Source: JAFLCM01 sp964510955 | GTDB taxonomy: Bacteria; Planctomycetota; Phycisphaerae; Phycisphaerales; UBA1924 | DNA length: 64,000 nt | NCBI GenBank assembly: GCA_964510955.1 | Contig: CAZEDW010000019.1 | Coordinates: forward strand, 1-64,000 | Direction: 5' to 3' | Shown here: positions 1 to 8,375 of the stretch, one piece after another | How positions within the stretch are numbered: the stretch's first letter is position 1 | How the letters are laid out: the number at the start of each line of letters is the position of its first letter | Translations under genes and position numbers: made by a program | Notes under the pieces: model-generated | What the model saw: only the letters and a program-made list of their open reading frames with translations | Database searches by the model: none | Told to the model about the DNA's origin: nothing

Positions 1-739
1 CTGAACCCCCAGCCGGCGCGCCGGTGACGGGGGCCGGGGCCGCCGTCGGCGCGGGCTTACCCGGTTCGGCGCCCGGCTTGGCCGCTGGCGTCCCGGCGGT
101 TGCCGGAGGCGTCGAGGGCTGCACCGGCGCGGGCACCTTGCCCTGGTTCACCGCCGGAGTCGACCCGCCCATCTTGGCGGCCTCAGCGTCCGTCACCTTC
201 TTCACATCGCCCACGCTCACCCACGCGCGGGCCGCGGCGGGGGCCTCCACCCGGTACCCCTCCACCTTGCCAGACCGCCCCGTGATATCGCCGACGTACT
301 TCAGGCTGGTCCCCACCGGCAGCGCATCGTTGAACAGCGCCCGGTAGCACGCCTCCATGTACGGGTCATTCATGTCCAGGCAGGCGAGCTTGGACTGGCG
401 GTTGAGCACCACCGTGCCGTCGGGTTTCTTGTCAGCCTCGTTGGCCTTCACCACGGCGGCCATGCCCGGCAAATAGGCCACGCTGTACCACTCGCCGTCC
501 TGCGCATCCACACGCAGCAGCGTGCCCGGCTTGACACTCGCCACGGCGTACCACACCGACCCCGCGTACGACCGCAGCTTCACGTCCGGCTTGTTGGGCG
601 TCGCATTGAACGGCGGCTGAGGCGCCGCGTCCGCCGCGAGCGCCGACGGGGCGAGGCTCCACGAGGGCACGATGACCCCGGCGCCGACCACGAGGGAGAG
701 GGCCGCGGCACGGGAGAGACGAGTCAAGAGGGTGGTCAT
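1..739 (-). CDS. Secreted SH3-like domain protein, C-terminus cut by window edge
   Basis: The minus-strand reading frame opens at an ATG at 739, with AAAAGGA a short distance upstream, and stays open to the window edge, so the C-terminus is missing. About 246 residues are visible. The first ~35 (MTTLLTRLSRAAALSLVVG... to ...ALAADAAPQ) form a signal peptide with an Ala-rich cleavage region. Residues ~50-110 resemble a bacterial SH3 domain (VKLRSYAGSVWYAV, then LRVDAQDGEWYSVAYLPG). The visible C-terminal part is a Pro/Ala-rich low-complexity linker (PAPVQPSTPPATAG). It probably acts in the periplasm or at the cell surface in peptide or cell-wall binding, as bacterial SH3 domains generally do; no catalytic domain is visible. 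The call rests on the reading frame, signal peptide and domain pattern; the exact function is unknown. Confidence 0.6.
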   Translation of the reverse strand, partial: MTTLLTRLSRAAALSLVVGAGVIVPSWSLAPSALAADAAPQPPFNATPNKPDVKLRSYAGSVWYAVASVKPGTLLRVDAQDGEWYSVAYLPGMAAVVKANEADKKPDGTVVLNRQSKLACLDMNDPYMEACYRALFNDALPVGTSLKYVGDITGRSGKVEGYRVEAPAAARAWVSVGDVKKVTDAEAAKMGGSTPAVNQGKVPAPVQPSTPPATAGTPAAKPGAEPGKPAPTAAPAPVTGAPAGGS

Positions 740-859
740 GGGAGGAACGTCCTTTTCCTGTTCGGTTAGGTCAACCGGCGCGGCACATCATGCGCGGGCG
801 AGAGTTTAGCCGCCTTTGGTAATACCGTGCCACGGGCGTTGCCGTGCCACGGGTTCGTT

Positions 860-955
860 GTGCCACGGGTTCGCCGTCCTCGGCGTACCCGTGCTCCCGT
901 GGGTGCGTCTTGGGCAATCGTCACGGGCACGCCGAGGCCGGCGAGCCCGTGGCAC
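860..955. repeat. GTGCCAC two-hairpin repeat element, copy A
   Basis: The ends are GTGCCAC (860-866) and GTGGCAC (949-955). Inside are two hairpins: CACGGGT..CGCCG/CGGCG..ACCCGTG on the left and CACGGGC..CGCCG/CGGCG..GCCCGTG on the right, joined by a spacer containing GCGTCTTGG. Two extra GTGCCACGGG half-copies sit just outside at 827 and 844. The element lies in the 274-nt region between the SH3-like gene and fabI. The architecture matches the copies at 1890, 25657 and 31018. Confidence 0.7.
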
Positions 956-1013
956 ATGATCGGCAGGCCCCCTGCGCTTCCTCCTATCCTTTGCCCACAG
1001 CAAAGGAGCCCCC

Positions 1014-1823
1014 ATGATCCTCACCGGCAAGACCGGCCTCATCTTCGGCGTCGCCAACGACCGTTCCTACGCCACCCACATCGCCGCCTCGTTCATCGCC
1101 CAGGGCGGCACGTGCGGCTTCGCCCACATCCCCGGCGAGAAGAACGAGCGCCGCACCCGCAAGGCCGTCGAAGGGCTGGGCGTGACCGACCCGTGGATGT
1201 TCCCCTGCGATGCCGGCAAGGACGAGGACCTCGACGCCGTCTTCGACGCCTACGCCAAGCGCTTCGGCAAGATGCACTTCCTGGTCCACTCCATCGCCTT
1301 CGCCGACCGCGAGTGGCTCGCCCCCGGCAAGTTCATCGAGACCCCCCGCGCTGCCTACCTCAGCGCCATCGACATCTCCGCCTACACCCTCGCCGCCATG
1401 GCCCGCCGTGCCCGCCCGCTCATGCGCGATTCCGGCGGCGGCAGCATCATGTGCATGAGCTACTACGGCGCCGAGAAGGTCGTGACCGGCTACAACGTCA
1501 TGGGCGTCGCCAAGGCCGCGCTCGAGTCCACCACCCGCTACCTCGCCGCCGAGCTCGGCCCGGACCGCATCCGCGTCAACGCCATCTCCGGCGGCCCGCT
1601 CCGCACGCTCGCCGCCTCGGCGGTGGGGGGGATCGACACCTTCCTCGACACCACCCCCAAGCTCGCCCCCCTGCGCCGCAACGTCGAGGGCCGCGAAGTC
1701 GGCGACACCGCCGCCTGGCTTGCCAGCGACATGTCGTCGGGCGTGACGGGCGAGACGATCTATGTGGACTGCGGCGTGAACATCATCGGGGCGGCGCCGC
1801 CGGATGCGGTGAAGGCGGGCTGA
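1014..1823 (+). CDS. fabI: Enoyl-[acyl-carrier-protein] reductase, FabI type
   Basis: Reduces trans-2-enoyl-ACP to acyl-ACP with NAD(P)H, the last step of each cycle of type II fatty acid synthesis, in the cytoplasm. The 269-residue length is typical for FabI. It is a Rossmann-fold SDR protein: the N-terminus LTGKTGLIFGVANDRSYA is the FabI-style nucleotide-binding segment, and the catalytic pattern is Y150, Y160 and K167 (SYYGAEKVVTGYNVMGVAK), matching E. coli FabI Tyr146, Tyr156 and Lys163. The C-terminal GETIYVDCGVNI is also characteristic. The ATG at 1014 is preceded by AAAGGAG at ideal spacing. The gene stands alone between two repeat elements. Classical FabI is well separated from FabL/FabV, so confidence is high. 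Confidence 0.95.
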   Translation: MILTGKTGLIFGVANDRSYATHIAASFIAQGGTCGFAHIPGEKNERRTRKAVEGLGVTDPWMFPCDAGKDEDLDAVFDAYAKRFGKMHFLVHSIAFADREWLAPGKFIETPRAAYLSAIDISAYTLAAMARRARPLMRDSGGGSIMCMSYYGAEKVVTGYNVMGVAKAALESTTRYLAAELGPDRIRVNAISGGPLRTLAASAVGGIDTFLDTTPKLAPLRRNVEGREVGDTAAWLASDMSSGVTGETIYVDCGVNIIGAAPPDAVKAG

Positions 1824-1889
1824 ACATTTGAACGCGGAGGGACGGAGGGGATAGAGAGTGAGTCTCAGCCGCGCCGCCGGCCTCGCCGC

Positions 1890-1991
1890 GTGCCACAGAA
1901 GTCGGCTTTGCGACTTCTGTGCTCCAATCCTCTTACAACGACACAGCGTGCCCGCCGGCCACACAAATCGCCGAGCCGACTTGTGTGGCAC
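1890..1991. repeat. GTGCCAC two-hairpin repeat element, copy B
   Basis: Bounded by GTGCCAC (1890-1896) and GTGGCAC (1985-1991). The left hairpin pairs CAGAAGTCG with CGACTTCTG. The right hairpin pairs CACACAAATCG with CGACTTGTGTG (one mismatch). The spacer contains CTCTTACAACGACAC, loosely like the CTCTTGTTCCCGACAA spacer of the copy in uvrB. It lies in the non-coding stretch after fabI. A 15-nt direct repeat, GCCGCCGGCCTCGCC, flanks it at 1873-1887 and 2032-2046. Confidence 0.65.
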
Positions 1992-2023
1992 GGTTGGTTG
2001 AGACTTTTGGCCTGCTGGCCTGC

Positions 2024-2271
2024 TCAACCTCGCCGCCGGCCTCGCCCGCGCTTCGGACCGTGCCCGTTCGAGACATTCTCCAGCCCGGCGACGTGCGGAT
2101 ACGGCACCTGCGCCCAATGGTCTGAGTTCGTTGCCGCGACGAACACTTCAGATTTCATCAGCGCCGCAGCTCCGGCCGAGCGACCACGATCCGCCGCACG
2201 CTGCTGGCGCAGATGATGAAAGGTTCGAACGGGTCGCGCTCAAGGCGCTCGCGGATGCAGGTCGCGATCAT
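2024..2271 (-). pseudogene. Frameshifted small planctomycete protein (DPFEPF-type family)
   Basis: Two overlapping minus-strand frames together resemble one small protein of a type common in planctomycetes. From the ATG at 2271, the first frame reads MIATCIRERLERDPFEPFII, then CASSVRRIVVARPELRR and a stop. The second frame, entered near the stop, reads AALMKSEVFVAATNSDHW followed by AQVPYPHVAGLENVS, ending at 2024. The 248-nt span is not a multiple of three, consistent with one indel near 2140-2175. Family members usually run DPFEPFxIxTSxGxxYxV...ALMKSEVFIA as one chain; this is recalled family knowledge, not a search result. It lies downstream of polX on the same strand. A sequencing error would give the same picture. 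Function is unknown even for intact members. Confidence 0.55.
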
Positions 2272-2311
2272 CCGCCAATCGTAGGGCTGCCGTAATACGC
2301 GGTACCTGCCG

Positions 2312-4081
2312 TTACCTCTTGCTCTTCAACCACTTCTCCAACCGCGCCCGCGTCCACGTGTTCACGCACCGCTCCGCCGTAAGCCCCCCGCGCCGCCCCG
2401 TCACCACGCCGTAGCGGAGATTGTCCGAATCCTCAGGCGCGTGCACGTCGCAGTCGATCGCGATCATGCAGCCGCGCTCCATCGCCAGTCGCACATGCGC
2501 ATCCCGCAGGTCCAGGCGCTGCCAGCTCGCGTTGATCTCCAGAGCCGTCTTGTGCTCCGCCGCGGCGGCGCACAGCTCCTTCATGTCCGGCTCCAGGCCG
2601 TCGCGCTGCCCGATGATCCGCCCCGTCGGGTGCCCGATGATGTGCACCAGGGGGTGCGTGATCGCCTTCAGCAGCCGCTGCGTCGCCTTGGCCGGCTCCT
2701 GCCTCAGGCTCGCGTGCGGCGACGCCACCACGATGTCCAGCGCCGCCAGCAGGTCGTCGTCATAGTCCAGCCGCCCGTCGGCGAGAATGTCCACCTCGCT
2801 GCCGGCGAGGATGTGAATCCCCCTCACCTCCTCGCGAGCCGCGTGCACGCCCTTGATGTGCTCCCGCAGGCGCTCGGGGCTGAGACCATTGGCGATCACC
2901 GAGCTCTTGGAGTGATCCGTCACCGCGATGGTGTGGAACCCCCGGGCCTTGGCGTGCTCGGCGAGCCGGACGATCGACATCACGCCGTCGCTGGCGGTCG
3001 TGTGCGCGTGCAGCTCGCTCTTGATGTCGCCGATCTCGATGAGCTCGGGCACCTCGCGGTCGAGCTCGCCCTGGTCCTCGCGCAGCTCGGGCGGAATGAA
3101 CGGCAGCCCCAGCTTGCTGTAAACATCGCTCTCGGTCTTGCCCGCCACCGCCTTGCCCAGGCCGCCCTCGCGGTGCTGGTGCGGCGTCGGATCATCATCC
3201 AGGTGGAACAGGCCGTACTCGTTGAGCGTCAGCTTCTTCTTCAGGGCCCGCTCGCGGAGCCGCACGTTGTGATCCTTCGACCCCGTGAAATACATCAGCG
3301 CCGCGCCCCAACTGCCCGCGGGCACCAGGCGCATGTCCGCCTGCACGTGCACGCCGTCAAGCTCAAGTCGTGCCGAGCACTTGGTCTCGCCGCGGGCCAG
3401 AACCTGCTTGACTTCCGGCATGGCGCAGAACGCCTCGCGCGCCGCCTCCGCCCCCCCCGGGCCCGGCGCGACTACCAGCAGGTCGATGTCGCCGATGGTC
3501 TCCTTGCCGCGCCGCAGCGAGCCGGCGAACTGGACCCGCTCGACCCCCGTCGTCTTCTCCAGCCGCGCCACCAGCATCTCGGCGATCGGCGTCGCCACGC
3601 CGATGTTCAGCCGCCCGGCCCCGCTCTCGACCGTCGCCAGGCTCTTGGTGATGTTCTCGACCGTCTTGGCGCCCATGCGCGGGACCTTCAGGATCGACCC
3701 GTCGACGATCACGCGCTTCAGGTCGTCGATGCCTGTCACCCCCAGCGTCTCCCACAGCGCCTTGACGGTCTTGGGCCCCAGGCCCGGCACGTCGAGCACG
3801 TCGAGCAGCCCCGGCGGCACACGCGTCAGAAGTTCCTTGTGCTCGCCGATCTCCCCGGTGGCGGCGAACTCCCCGATCTTCGCCGCCATCTTGGCGCCGA
3901 TCCCGTCGATCTTGGTCAGCTCGCCCGGCTGGTCGGCGATGGGGCGCAGGTCCGCGCCGTGATCGCCGATCACGCGGGCCGCCCGCGCGTGAGCGTTGAC
4001 CTTGAAGCGGTCTTCGCCCAGCAGCTCGAGCATGTCGGCGGTCTGGGCCAGGCGCCGTGCTAGGTCGCTGTTGAAACTCAC
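2312..4081 (-). CDS. polX: DNA polymerase/3'-5' exonuclease PolX
   Basis: A family X polymerase fused to a PHP phosphoesterase, acting in gap filling and base-excision-type repair. The 589 residues are close to the usual ~570. Residues 1-~150 are the N-terminal 8-kDa/helix-hairpin-helix region (IDGIGAKMAAKIGEF near 58-72, VPGLGPKTVKALW near 98-110). The nucleotidyltransferase core carries GSLRRGKETIGDIDLLV at 187-203 with metal ligands D198 and D200, and a third carboxylate in VQADMR at D249. The PHP domain starts near 355 with ELHAHTTASDG and continues with AVTDHSKS, GSEVDI, ASPHASL, GHPTGR and DCDVHAP, so all metal-binding motifs look present. The start is a GTG at 4079-4081, overlapping the previous gene's stop as GTGA, which suggests translational coupling. 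Confidence 0.95.
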   Translation of the reverse strand: MSFNSDLARRLAQTADMLELLGEDRFKVNAHARAARVIGDHGADLRPIADQPGELTKIDGIGAKMAAKIGEFAATGEIGEHKELLTRVPPGLLDVLDVPGLGPKTVKALWETLGVTGIDDLKRVIVDGSILKVPRMGAKTVENITKSLATVESGAGRLNIGVATPIAEMLVARLEKTTGVERVQFAGSLRRGKETIGDIDLLVVAPGPGGAEAAREAFCAMPEVKQVLARGETKCSARLELDGVHVQADMRLVPAGSWGAALMYFTGSKDHNVRLRERALKKKLTLNEYGLFHLDDDPTPHQHREGGLGKAVAGKTESDVYSKLGLPFIPPELREDQGELDREVPELIEIGDIKSELHAHTTASDGVMSIVRLAEHAKARGFHTIAVTDHSKSSVIANGLSPERLREHIKGVHAAREEVRGIHILAGSEVDILADGRLDYDDDLLAALDIVVASPHASLRQEPAKATQRLLKAITHPLVHIIGHPTGRIIGQRDGLEPDMKELCAAAAEHKTALEINASWQRLDLRDAHVRLAMERGCMIAIDCDVHAPEDSDNLRYGVVTGRRGGLTAERCVNTWTRARLEKWLKSKR

Positions 4082-4494
4082 GACGCGGCTCTCTCGTGTT
4101 CGCCGCGATGCCCCGATCGCCCGCCGCGACGCCGACGCGCCGCCCCTTCTTCGGACCCCGATTCTCCGACCGGCGCACCCGGCGCGGGCTGGTAGGACCT
4201 CACGGTTTCTTCCACATACCCGTCGCGCTGGACCGCCTGAGACCGCACGTGAACCACCGGCGGTGCCGTCTCATGGCCCCGCTCTGAGAGTGGAGCCGCC
4301 GTGTACTGCTGCACGATCCTGCTCTCGATCGCGCTCACCACCGACTCTCGATCGCCGTCGGGCACAAGCATCAGCGCGGCGAGCCACCGGCGCGCCAGGT
4401 CGATGCCCCCACCCTGCGACGCCCTCAACAGCTCAACCAGCGTTCGGGCGTGGTCGTTCGGCAAGAGCCCCGGCGATCCAGAACGCCCGAGCAT
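4078..4494 (-). CDS. Unknown protein between HTH regulator and polX
   Basis: About 138 residues from the ATG at 4494, an alternative to a longer frame beginning at 4728 that would overlap most of the HTH gene. The convincing part is a helical segment, TLVELLRASQGGGIDLARRW, continuing LAALMLVPDGDRESVVSAIESRIVQQY. It is followed by VVHVRSQAVQRDGYVEETVR and a charged, low-complexity C-terminus. No catalytic motif was recognised. It overlaps the regulator upstream by 62 nt and polX downstream by 4 nt (GTGA), so the three genes probably form one transcript. The start is uncertain because no strong ribosome site precedes 4494. An alternative reading, a frameshifted extension of the HTH protein, is less likely because the HTH frame ends in a plausible tail. 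Confidence 0.5.
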   Translation of the reverse strand: MLGRSGSPGLLPNDHARTLVELLRASQGGGIDLARRWLAALMLVPDGDRESVVSAIESRIVQQYTAAPLSERGHETAPPVVHVRSQAVQRDGYVEETVRSYQPAPGAPVGESGSEEGAARRRRGGRSGHRGEHERAAS

Positions 4495-5035
4495 GGGTGT
4501 CGGCTCCGAACGGCCCTCCGGCGGCTGCCCGGTCTGCTCCGGCGACCGGCTCGGGGCCGGTGCCCGCGGGGGTATGCGCTTCGGCGAACCGGGGCCGGGA
4601 CTTCGAAGGCTCATGCGTTTGCTCCGTGGGCCGTGCCGGGGGCGTGGACCCGGGCTCGGGCTGGACCTGACCAGACGCGGCTCGGAGACGGGTCTCCATC
4701 GTTTGAACGTACCGCTCGATCCTATCAACCCGATCCGTCAGCCGCTCCAGGTTGCCGGCGATGGCGGCCAGCAAGTCCGACGGCGAACTCGCCCGCAGAG
4801 CTTCGGTCCGCTGGTCCGCGCGATGCATCGGCCCCGAGCCGGTCAGCACCCAATCGCCGCTGATCCCCAGGCGTCCGCACAGCGCCGCGACAAACTCGAC
4901 GCTCGGCGCCTGGCCCAGCATGTACCGTCGGACAGTCTCTACGCTGTGGCCGGTCAGGTTGCCCAGAACCCTGTACGACCGCTGGCCCACAATGTCGCGG
5001 AGCCGTTCGTGCATCCCTGAGCACACATCCTTCAT
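4433..5035 (-). CDS. Cro/C1-type HTH regulator with coiled-coil segment
   Basis: Predicted DNA-binding regulator of 200 residues. The start is the ATG at 5035 because GGAGG lies 5 nt upstream; a frame open to 5116 adds only low-complexity sequence. Residues ~1-70 form a helix-turn-helix of the phage-repressor type (YRVLGNLTGHSVETVRRYML, then GQAPSVEFVAALCGRLGISG, ending in DWVLTGSGPM). The xxWLLTGxGPM ending is characteristic of C1/XRE-type domains. Residues ~85-125 (LLAAIAGNLERLTDRVDRIE) look like a coiled coil. The rest is Pro/Ala-rich, ending in HARAFWIAGALAERPRPNAG. It heads a probable operon with an unknown gene and polX, so it could regulate that transcript, though nothing here shows this directly. 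No prophage genes surround it. Confidence 0.7.
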   Translation of the reverse strand: MKDVCSGMHERLRDIVGQRSYRVLGNLTGHSVETVRRYMLGQAPSVEFVAALCGRLGISGDWVLTGSGPMHRADQRTEALRASSPSDLLAAIAGNLERLTDRVDRIERYVQTMETRLRAASGQVQPEPGSTPPARPTEQTHEPSKSRPRFAEAHTPAGTGPEPVAGADRAAAGGPFGADTHARAFWIAGALAERPRPNAG

Positions 5036-5302
5036 CGCAACCTCCGTGTCGAGGCCGAGGACTAAGCCGCCGCCGCCGGCTTGCTGCCGGCCCGGGGGGG
5101 AACAAATGTCGCTCACGTTCGCGCTGGATCCCCGCTCCTATTCTATCGATGATGCGCCACCGGCGGCCCCGCGCTACCCCGGGTGTGCAGCCGAGGCGTG
5201 GAGGCGACGGATGTGATCTCATACCCGGCTCGAGATTACAGACGATGATCCACGCTGAACACGGGCGACCGGGCCTCGATCTTTCGCATCGCCCAGGCGT
5301 GT

Positions 5303-6859
5303 TCACTGACAAGCAGCGCCGAAATACAGCAGCAGGATCGTCAGATCCGCCGTGGTGACTTGCCCGTCAAAGTTGAGGTCCCCGTCGCCGTACGTCGCGC
5401 CCCCCGTCTGCCCGAAGTGCAGCAGCAGCAACGTGAGATCCGGGGTGTTGACGCGGCAGTCGCCGTTGATATCCGCCTGAACGCCGCCGGCGGGGGCCAG
5501 CGCCGCGTCAAGCTGGTCAACGCGCCCGTCGTAGTTCAGGTCCATGGCGCAGAAATCCGGGCCGAAGTTGCAGATCGTGTAAACGCTGTTATGGACCCCG
5601 TCGCAGTCCGCGCCGGTCCCGTCGAACATCGACACTTCCTGCATGAGCGCGCCGCGGTCGGCCTGGGTCACCGCGCCGTCGGCGTTGAAATCAGCGAGCT
5701 GCTCGTTGAACCCCGCATCGGTCCAGACTACCGCGGCGCCCTCATACGCCTGCGAGTAACTTGTTCCCACCACCGCGCGGACCGTCCAGCGGAACGGGTC
5801 CATCGCGTCCAGCGGCGACTTGATCGCCCACCGCGAAGCGAGAATCCAGGTTGTGAACGAGTTCAGGATCAGGTCCGGGTCCTTGGCCCCATCAATCACG
5901 TCCGAGATCGCTTCCTGGATGCTGCTGTCGTTGTTCACCGCCAGGTCAAGCTGCTGCGGGACGCAGTTCATCCCCTCGCGGAGCATCGCCGCCCCACGCA
6001 TGGTCATCGCGTAGACAAGCGAAACGGTGGTGGTATCCGACTGCGTCGAGTGCCGGAAGCGGAGCTGAACCACCGGGTCGTACAGGCCGGGCTGAGAGCC
6101 ACCCGCGACGGCGCTGAGCGCCCGGTAGCCGGCGCTGCGCTGGAAGAAGCGCCCGCTGACGATCCATGTATTCCCAGGCCCGAACACCCCGTCGGTGTCG
6201 CCGTAGGTATTGACCACGGTGGGCGTGAAGCACCCGCACATGACCAGCGAGAACTCGGCGCCGCTGCGCTCGTACTGCGGCGCGGTGCCGAAGTTCTGGT
6301 CGAGCTCGGCGCCGGCGGTGGCGGTCCGGTCGGCCATGCCGCCCGAAGGAATCTGGCCGAAGCGGCCGACGACCGCGAGGTAGTGCGACAGCGCCGCGGC
6401 GCCCAGTTCGCCGCCCGTGTCACGGTCGGCGTCCATGTCGAAGTCGATCCAGCCGTACACCGGGCGGTTGCCGTAAAGGTACGGGTCGAAGGCGTCCCCA
6501 TTGAACCCCAGGGGCCCCGGAGGATTGACCAGGCCCGCGAACTTGAGGTCGATGCGGAAAAGGTCCTCGAAGTGCCCGTCGGACCAGTGACCGTTGTACG
6601 CGTCCGGCGGCACCATCTGCGAGGGGGTCAGTTCCCAGGGCCCATAGCGGATCTGGAGCAGGTCTGGCAGAGCACCAGGACGGCCCTGAACCAGCGGGGG
6701 GTTGACGACTCCGACGGCGCCGGCGTCGGTCCGGCGCATGACAGCGTCTCCCGCCGGGTCGATCAACTCGACGTAATCCTCATCCCTCGCCGCCGCGCAG
6801 GGAACCAAACTTGTCAACCAAACCGCCGCGAGGGCGGCCCCTGCCCCGGGACGGTTCAT
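5303..6859 (-). CDS. Secreted protein with dockerin-type calcium repeats
   Basis: A 518-residue exported protein. The N-terminus (MNRPGAGAALAAVWLTSLVP, then CAAARDEDY) is a signal peptide. The central ~350 residues contain a possible extracellular ligand or DOMON-like domain (FDMDADRDTGGELG, YDPVVQLRFRHS) that I cannot assign. From ~390 on there are four EF-hand/dockerin-like loops: ADFNADGAVTQADRGALM, MDLNYDGRVDQLDAAL, ADINGDCRVNTPDLTLLLL and GDLNFDGQVTTADLTILLLY. The ATG at 6859 overlaps the stop of the response-regulator gene by 4 nt (ATGA), so it is the last gene of the pilin-kinase-regulator operon and may be a target or partner of that system. A role at the cell surface is inferred. Confidence 0.75.
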   Translation of the reverse strand: MNRPGAGAALAAVWLTSLVPCAAARDEDYVELIDPAGDAVMRRTDAGAVGVVNPPLVQGRPGALPDLLQIRYGPWELTPSQMVPPDAYNGHWSDGHFEDLFRIDLKFAGLVNPPGPLGFNGDAFDPYLYGNRPVYGWIDFDMDADRDTGGELGAAALSHYLAVVGRFGQIPSGGMADRTATAGAELDQNFGTAPQYERSGAEFSLVMCGCFTPTVVNTYGDTDGVFGPGNTWIVSGRFFQRSAGYRALSAVAGGSQPGLYDPVVQLRFRHSTQSDTTTVSLVYAMTMRGAAMLREGMNCVPQQLDLAVNNDSSIQEAISDVIDGAKDPDLILNSFTTWILASRWAIKSPLDAMDPFRWTVRAVVGTSYSQAYEGAAVVWTDAGFNEQLADFNADGAVTQADRGALMQEVSMFDGTGADCDGVHNSVYTICNFGPDFCAMDLNYDGRVDQLDAALAPAGGVQADINGDCRVNTPDLTLLLLHFGQTGGATYGDGDLNFDGQVTTADLTILLLYFGAACQ

Positions 6860-8316
6860 GTCGAGGACTCCTGCACCTGCGACTCAAGGCCGAGACGCTC
6901 GATCCTGTACCGCAGCGCGCCACGGTTGAGGCCGATCAGCTTGGCCGCCATCGACACGTTCCCGCGGGCCTGGCGCAGCGCCTTGGTGATGAGCATCTTC
7001 TCCAGGTCATCGACACTTGGGAGCCTCCCGTTGATGAGCGGGATCCCATCGGCGGTCTCCAGCGGCAGGCCGGACGTGGACTGACCCACGAAAACCTCCG
7101 CGCCCGCCCGGGCGTCGCCCGCCAGACCCAGGTCCTCGGCGGTGGCGATGGGCGGTTCGCACAGGATCGAAGCCCGCTTCACCGCGTTGACCAGCTCGCG
7201 CACGTTGCCCGGCCAGGTGTGGGCGTTGATCGCGGCCACCGCGGAAGAGTCCAGCCGCAGCTCGCCCTTGCCCTGGTGCCTCCCCAGCCGCTGCAGCATG
7301 GTCTTGGCGATCAGTTGGGCGTCGCCCCCGCGCTCGCGGAGCGCCGGCACCGTCAGCGTGAGCGCGTTGAGCCGGAATAGAAGGTCGCGCCGGAAGCGGC
7401 CATCCTTCACCTGCTTCTGCAGGTCCTGGTTCGTGGCGGCGATGACGCGGGCGCGGACCGAACGCTCGCGCTGACCGCCGATGCGCCGGAACATGCCCTT
7501 CTCCACCACGGTCAGGAGCTTCGCCTGCATGTCGAGCGGCATCTCGCCAATCTCGTCGAGGAAGATCGTCCCTCCCTCGGCCATCTCGAACAGGCCCGCG
7601 CGGGCGGCCTTGGCGTCGGTGAAGGCGCCGCGCTCGTGCCCGAACAGCTCGCTCTCGATCAGGCTCGCCGGCAGCGCGGCGCAGTTGACGTGCACGAACG
7701 GGGCCGGGTCCGCGCCCGGCGCCGCCGAGGCCTGGTGGATCAGCTTGGCAACCACGCCCTTGCCGACGCCCGTCTCGCCCAGCAGCAGGATGGTCGGCAA
7801 CTCGCCGCCGGACTCGGCCCGCGGGATCGGCATGGTCCCGTACCGCTTGGCCGTGGTGAGCGTCCGCGTCCACGCCGGGCTCTCGCCCAGCACGGGCTCC
7901 TCGCTGGAGCGCACGGTTTCCAGCCGCTCGTACAGCCGCAGACGGCTGCGGGTCCGCCGGTTCTCCAGCGCCTTGTTCAGGTGCAGGCTCAGGTCATCCA
8001 GACCGATCGGCTTGGTCATGTAGTCATCGGCGCCGAGCTTCATCGCCTCGACCGCCGTGCTCACGTTGCCGAACGCCGTGATGACCACCACCGCCCCGTC
8101 AAACCCCTCCTCCCGGATGCGCCGGAGCAGGTCAAGCCCCGACTCACCCACGAGGTTCACGTCGGTGACCACGGCGTCGAACTCGAAGTTCCGCATCAGT
8201 TCGACCGCGTCGCGGATGCAGCCAGCGTCCTTGACCGCGTGCTTCTCAAGCTCCAGACTCGCCTTCATCGTGCCGCGAATCGTCGCTTCGTCTTCGACAA
8301 TCAGGATGCTCGCCAT
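6856..8316 (-). CDS. Sigma54-dependent response regulator, NtrC family
   Basis: Two-component response regulator of 486 residues, from the ATG at 8316, preceded by AAGGA. The receiver domain (1-~120) has acidic residues E8/D9, phospho-acceptor D52 (VVTDVNL) and K102. The AAA+ domain has Walker A LLGETGVGKG, the loop motif as FGHERGAFTDAK and Walker B GGTIFLDEIGEM; the arginine-finger region is near FRRDLLFRLN. The C-terminal Fis-type helix-turn-helix is ALRQARGNVSMAAKLIGLNR, then GALRYRIERL. The sigma54-contacting motif GAFTGA reads GAFTDA here. The gene begins 59 nt after the kinase stop and overlaps the next gene by 4 nt. It should activate sigma54 promoters when phosphorylated by the adjacent kinase; the targets are not visible. 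Confidence 0.93.
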   Translation of the reverse strand: MASILIVEDEATIRGTMKASLELEKHAVKDAGCIRDAVELMRNFEFDAVVTDVNLVGESGLDLLRRIREEGFDGAVVVITAFGNVSTAVEAMKLGADDYMTKPIGLDDLSLHLNKALENRRTRSRLRLYERLETVRSSEEPVLGESPAWTRTLTTAKRYGTMPIPRAESGGELPTILLLGETGVGKGVVAKLIHQASAAPGADPAPFVHVNCAALPASLIESELFGHERGAFTDAKAARAGLFEMAEGGTIFLDEIGEMPLDMQAKLLTVVEKGMFRRIGGQRERSVRARVIAATNQDLQKQVKDGRFRRDLLFRLNALTLTVPALRERGGDAQLIAKTMLQRLGRHQGKGELRLDSSAVAAINAHTWPGNVRELVNAVKRASILCEPPIATAEDLGLAGDARAGAEVFVGQSTSGLPLETADGIPLINGRLPSVDDLEKMLITKALRQARGNVSMAAKLIGLNRGALRYRIERLGLESQVQESST

Positions 8317-8375
8317 GGTGCCGTCCTTCTGGTCCTTCTGAGCCGGGCGGCGGATTTCCGCCAATTCTAGCGGCT

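Noticed and set aside
860..955. GTGCCAC elements as ordinary intrinsic terminators
   Set aside because: They have no T-run, occur between convergent genes and even inside uvrB, and share ends and spacer sequence.
827..1831. 334-residue plus-strand frame covering fabI
   Set aside because: It reads fabI in the wrong frame and begins inside the GTGCCAC element; Pro/Arg/His-rich with no domain.
2441..4063. 540-residue plus-strand frame opposite polX
   Set aside because: It is antisense to a well-supported polX, is His/Arg-rich with no domain, and arises from high-GC third positions.
4433..4494. HTH protein and the next frame as one frameshifted gene
   Set aside because: The HTH frame ends in a plausible conserved-looking tail and the second frame has its own start and helical core, so two genes are more likely, though not proven.
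4078..4728. 216-residue frame starting at 4728 as the unknown gene's true start
   Set aside because: It would overlap most of the HTH gene and its first half is low-complexity; the ATG at 4494 retains the helical core.
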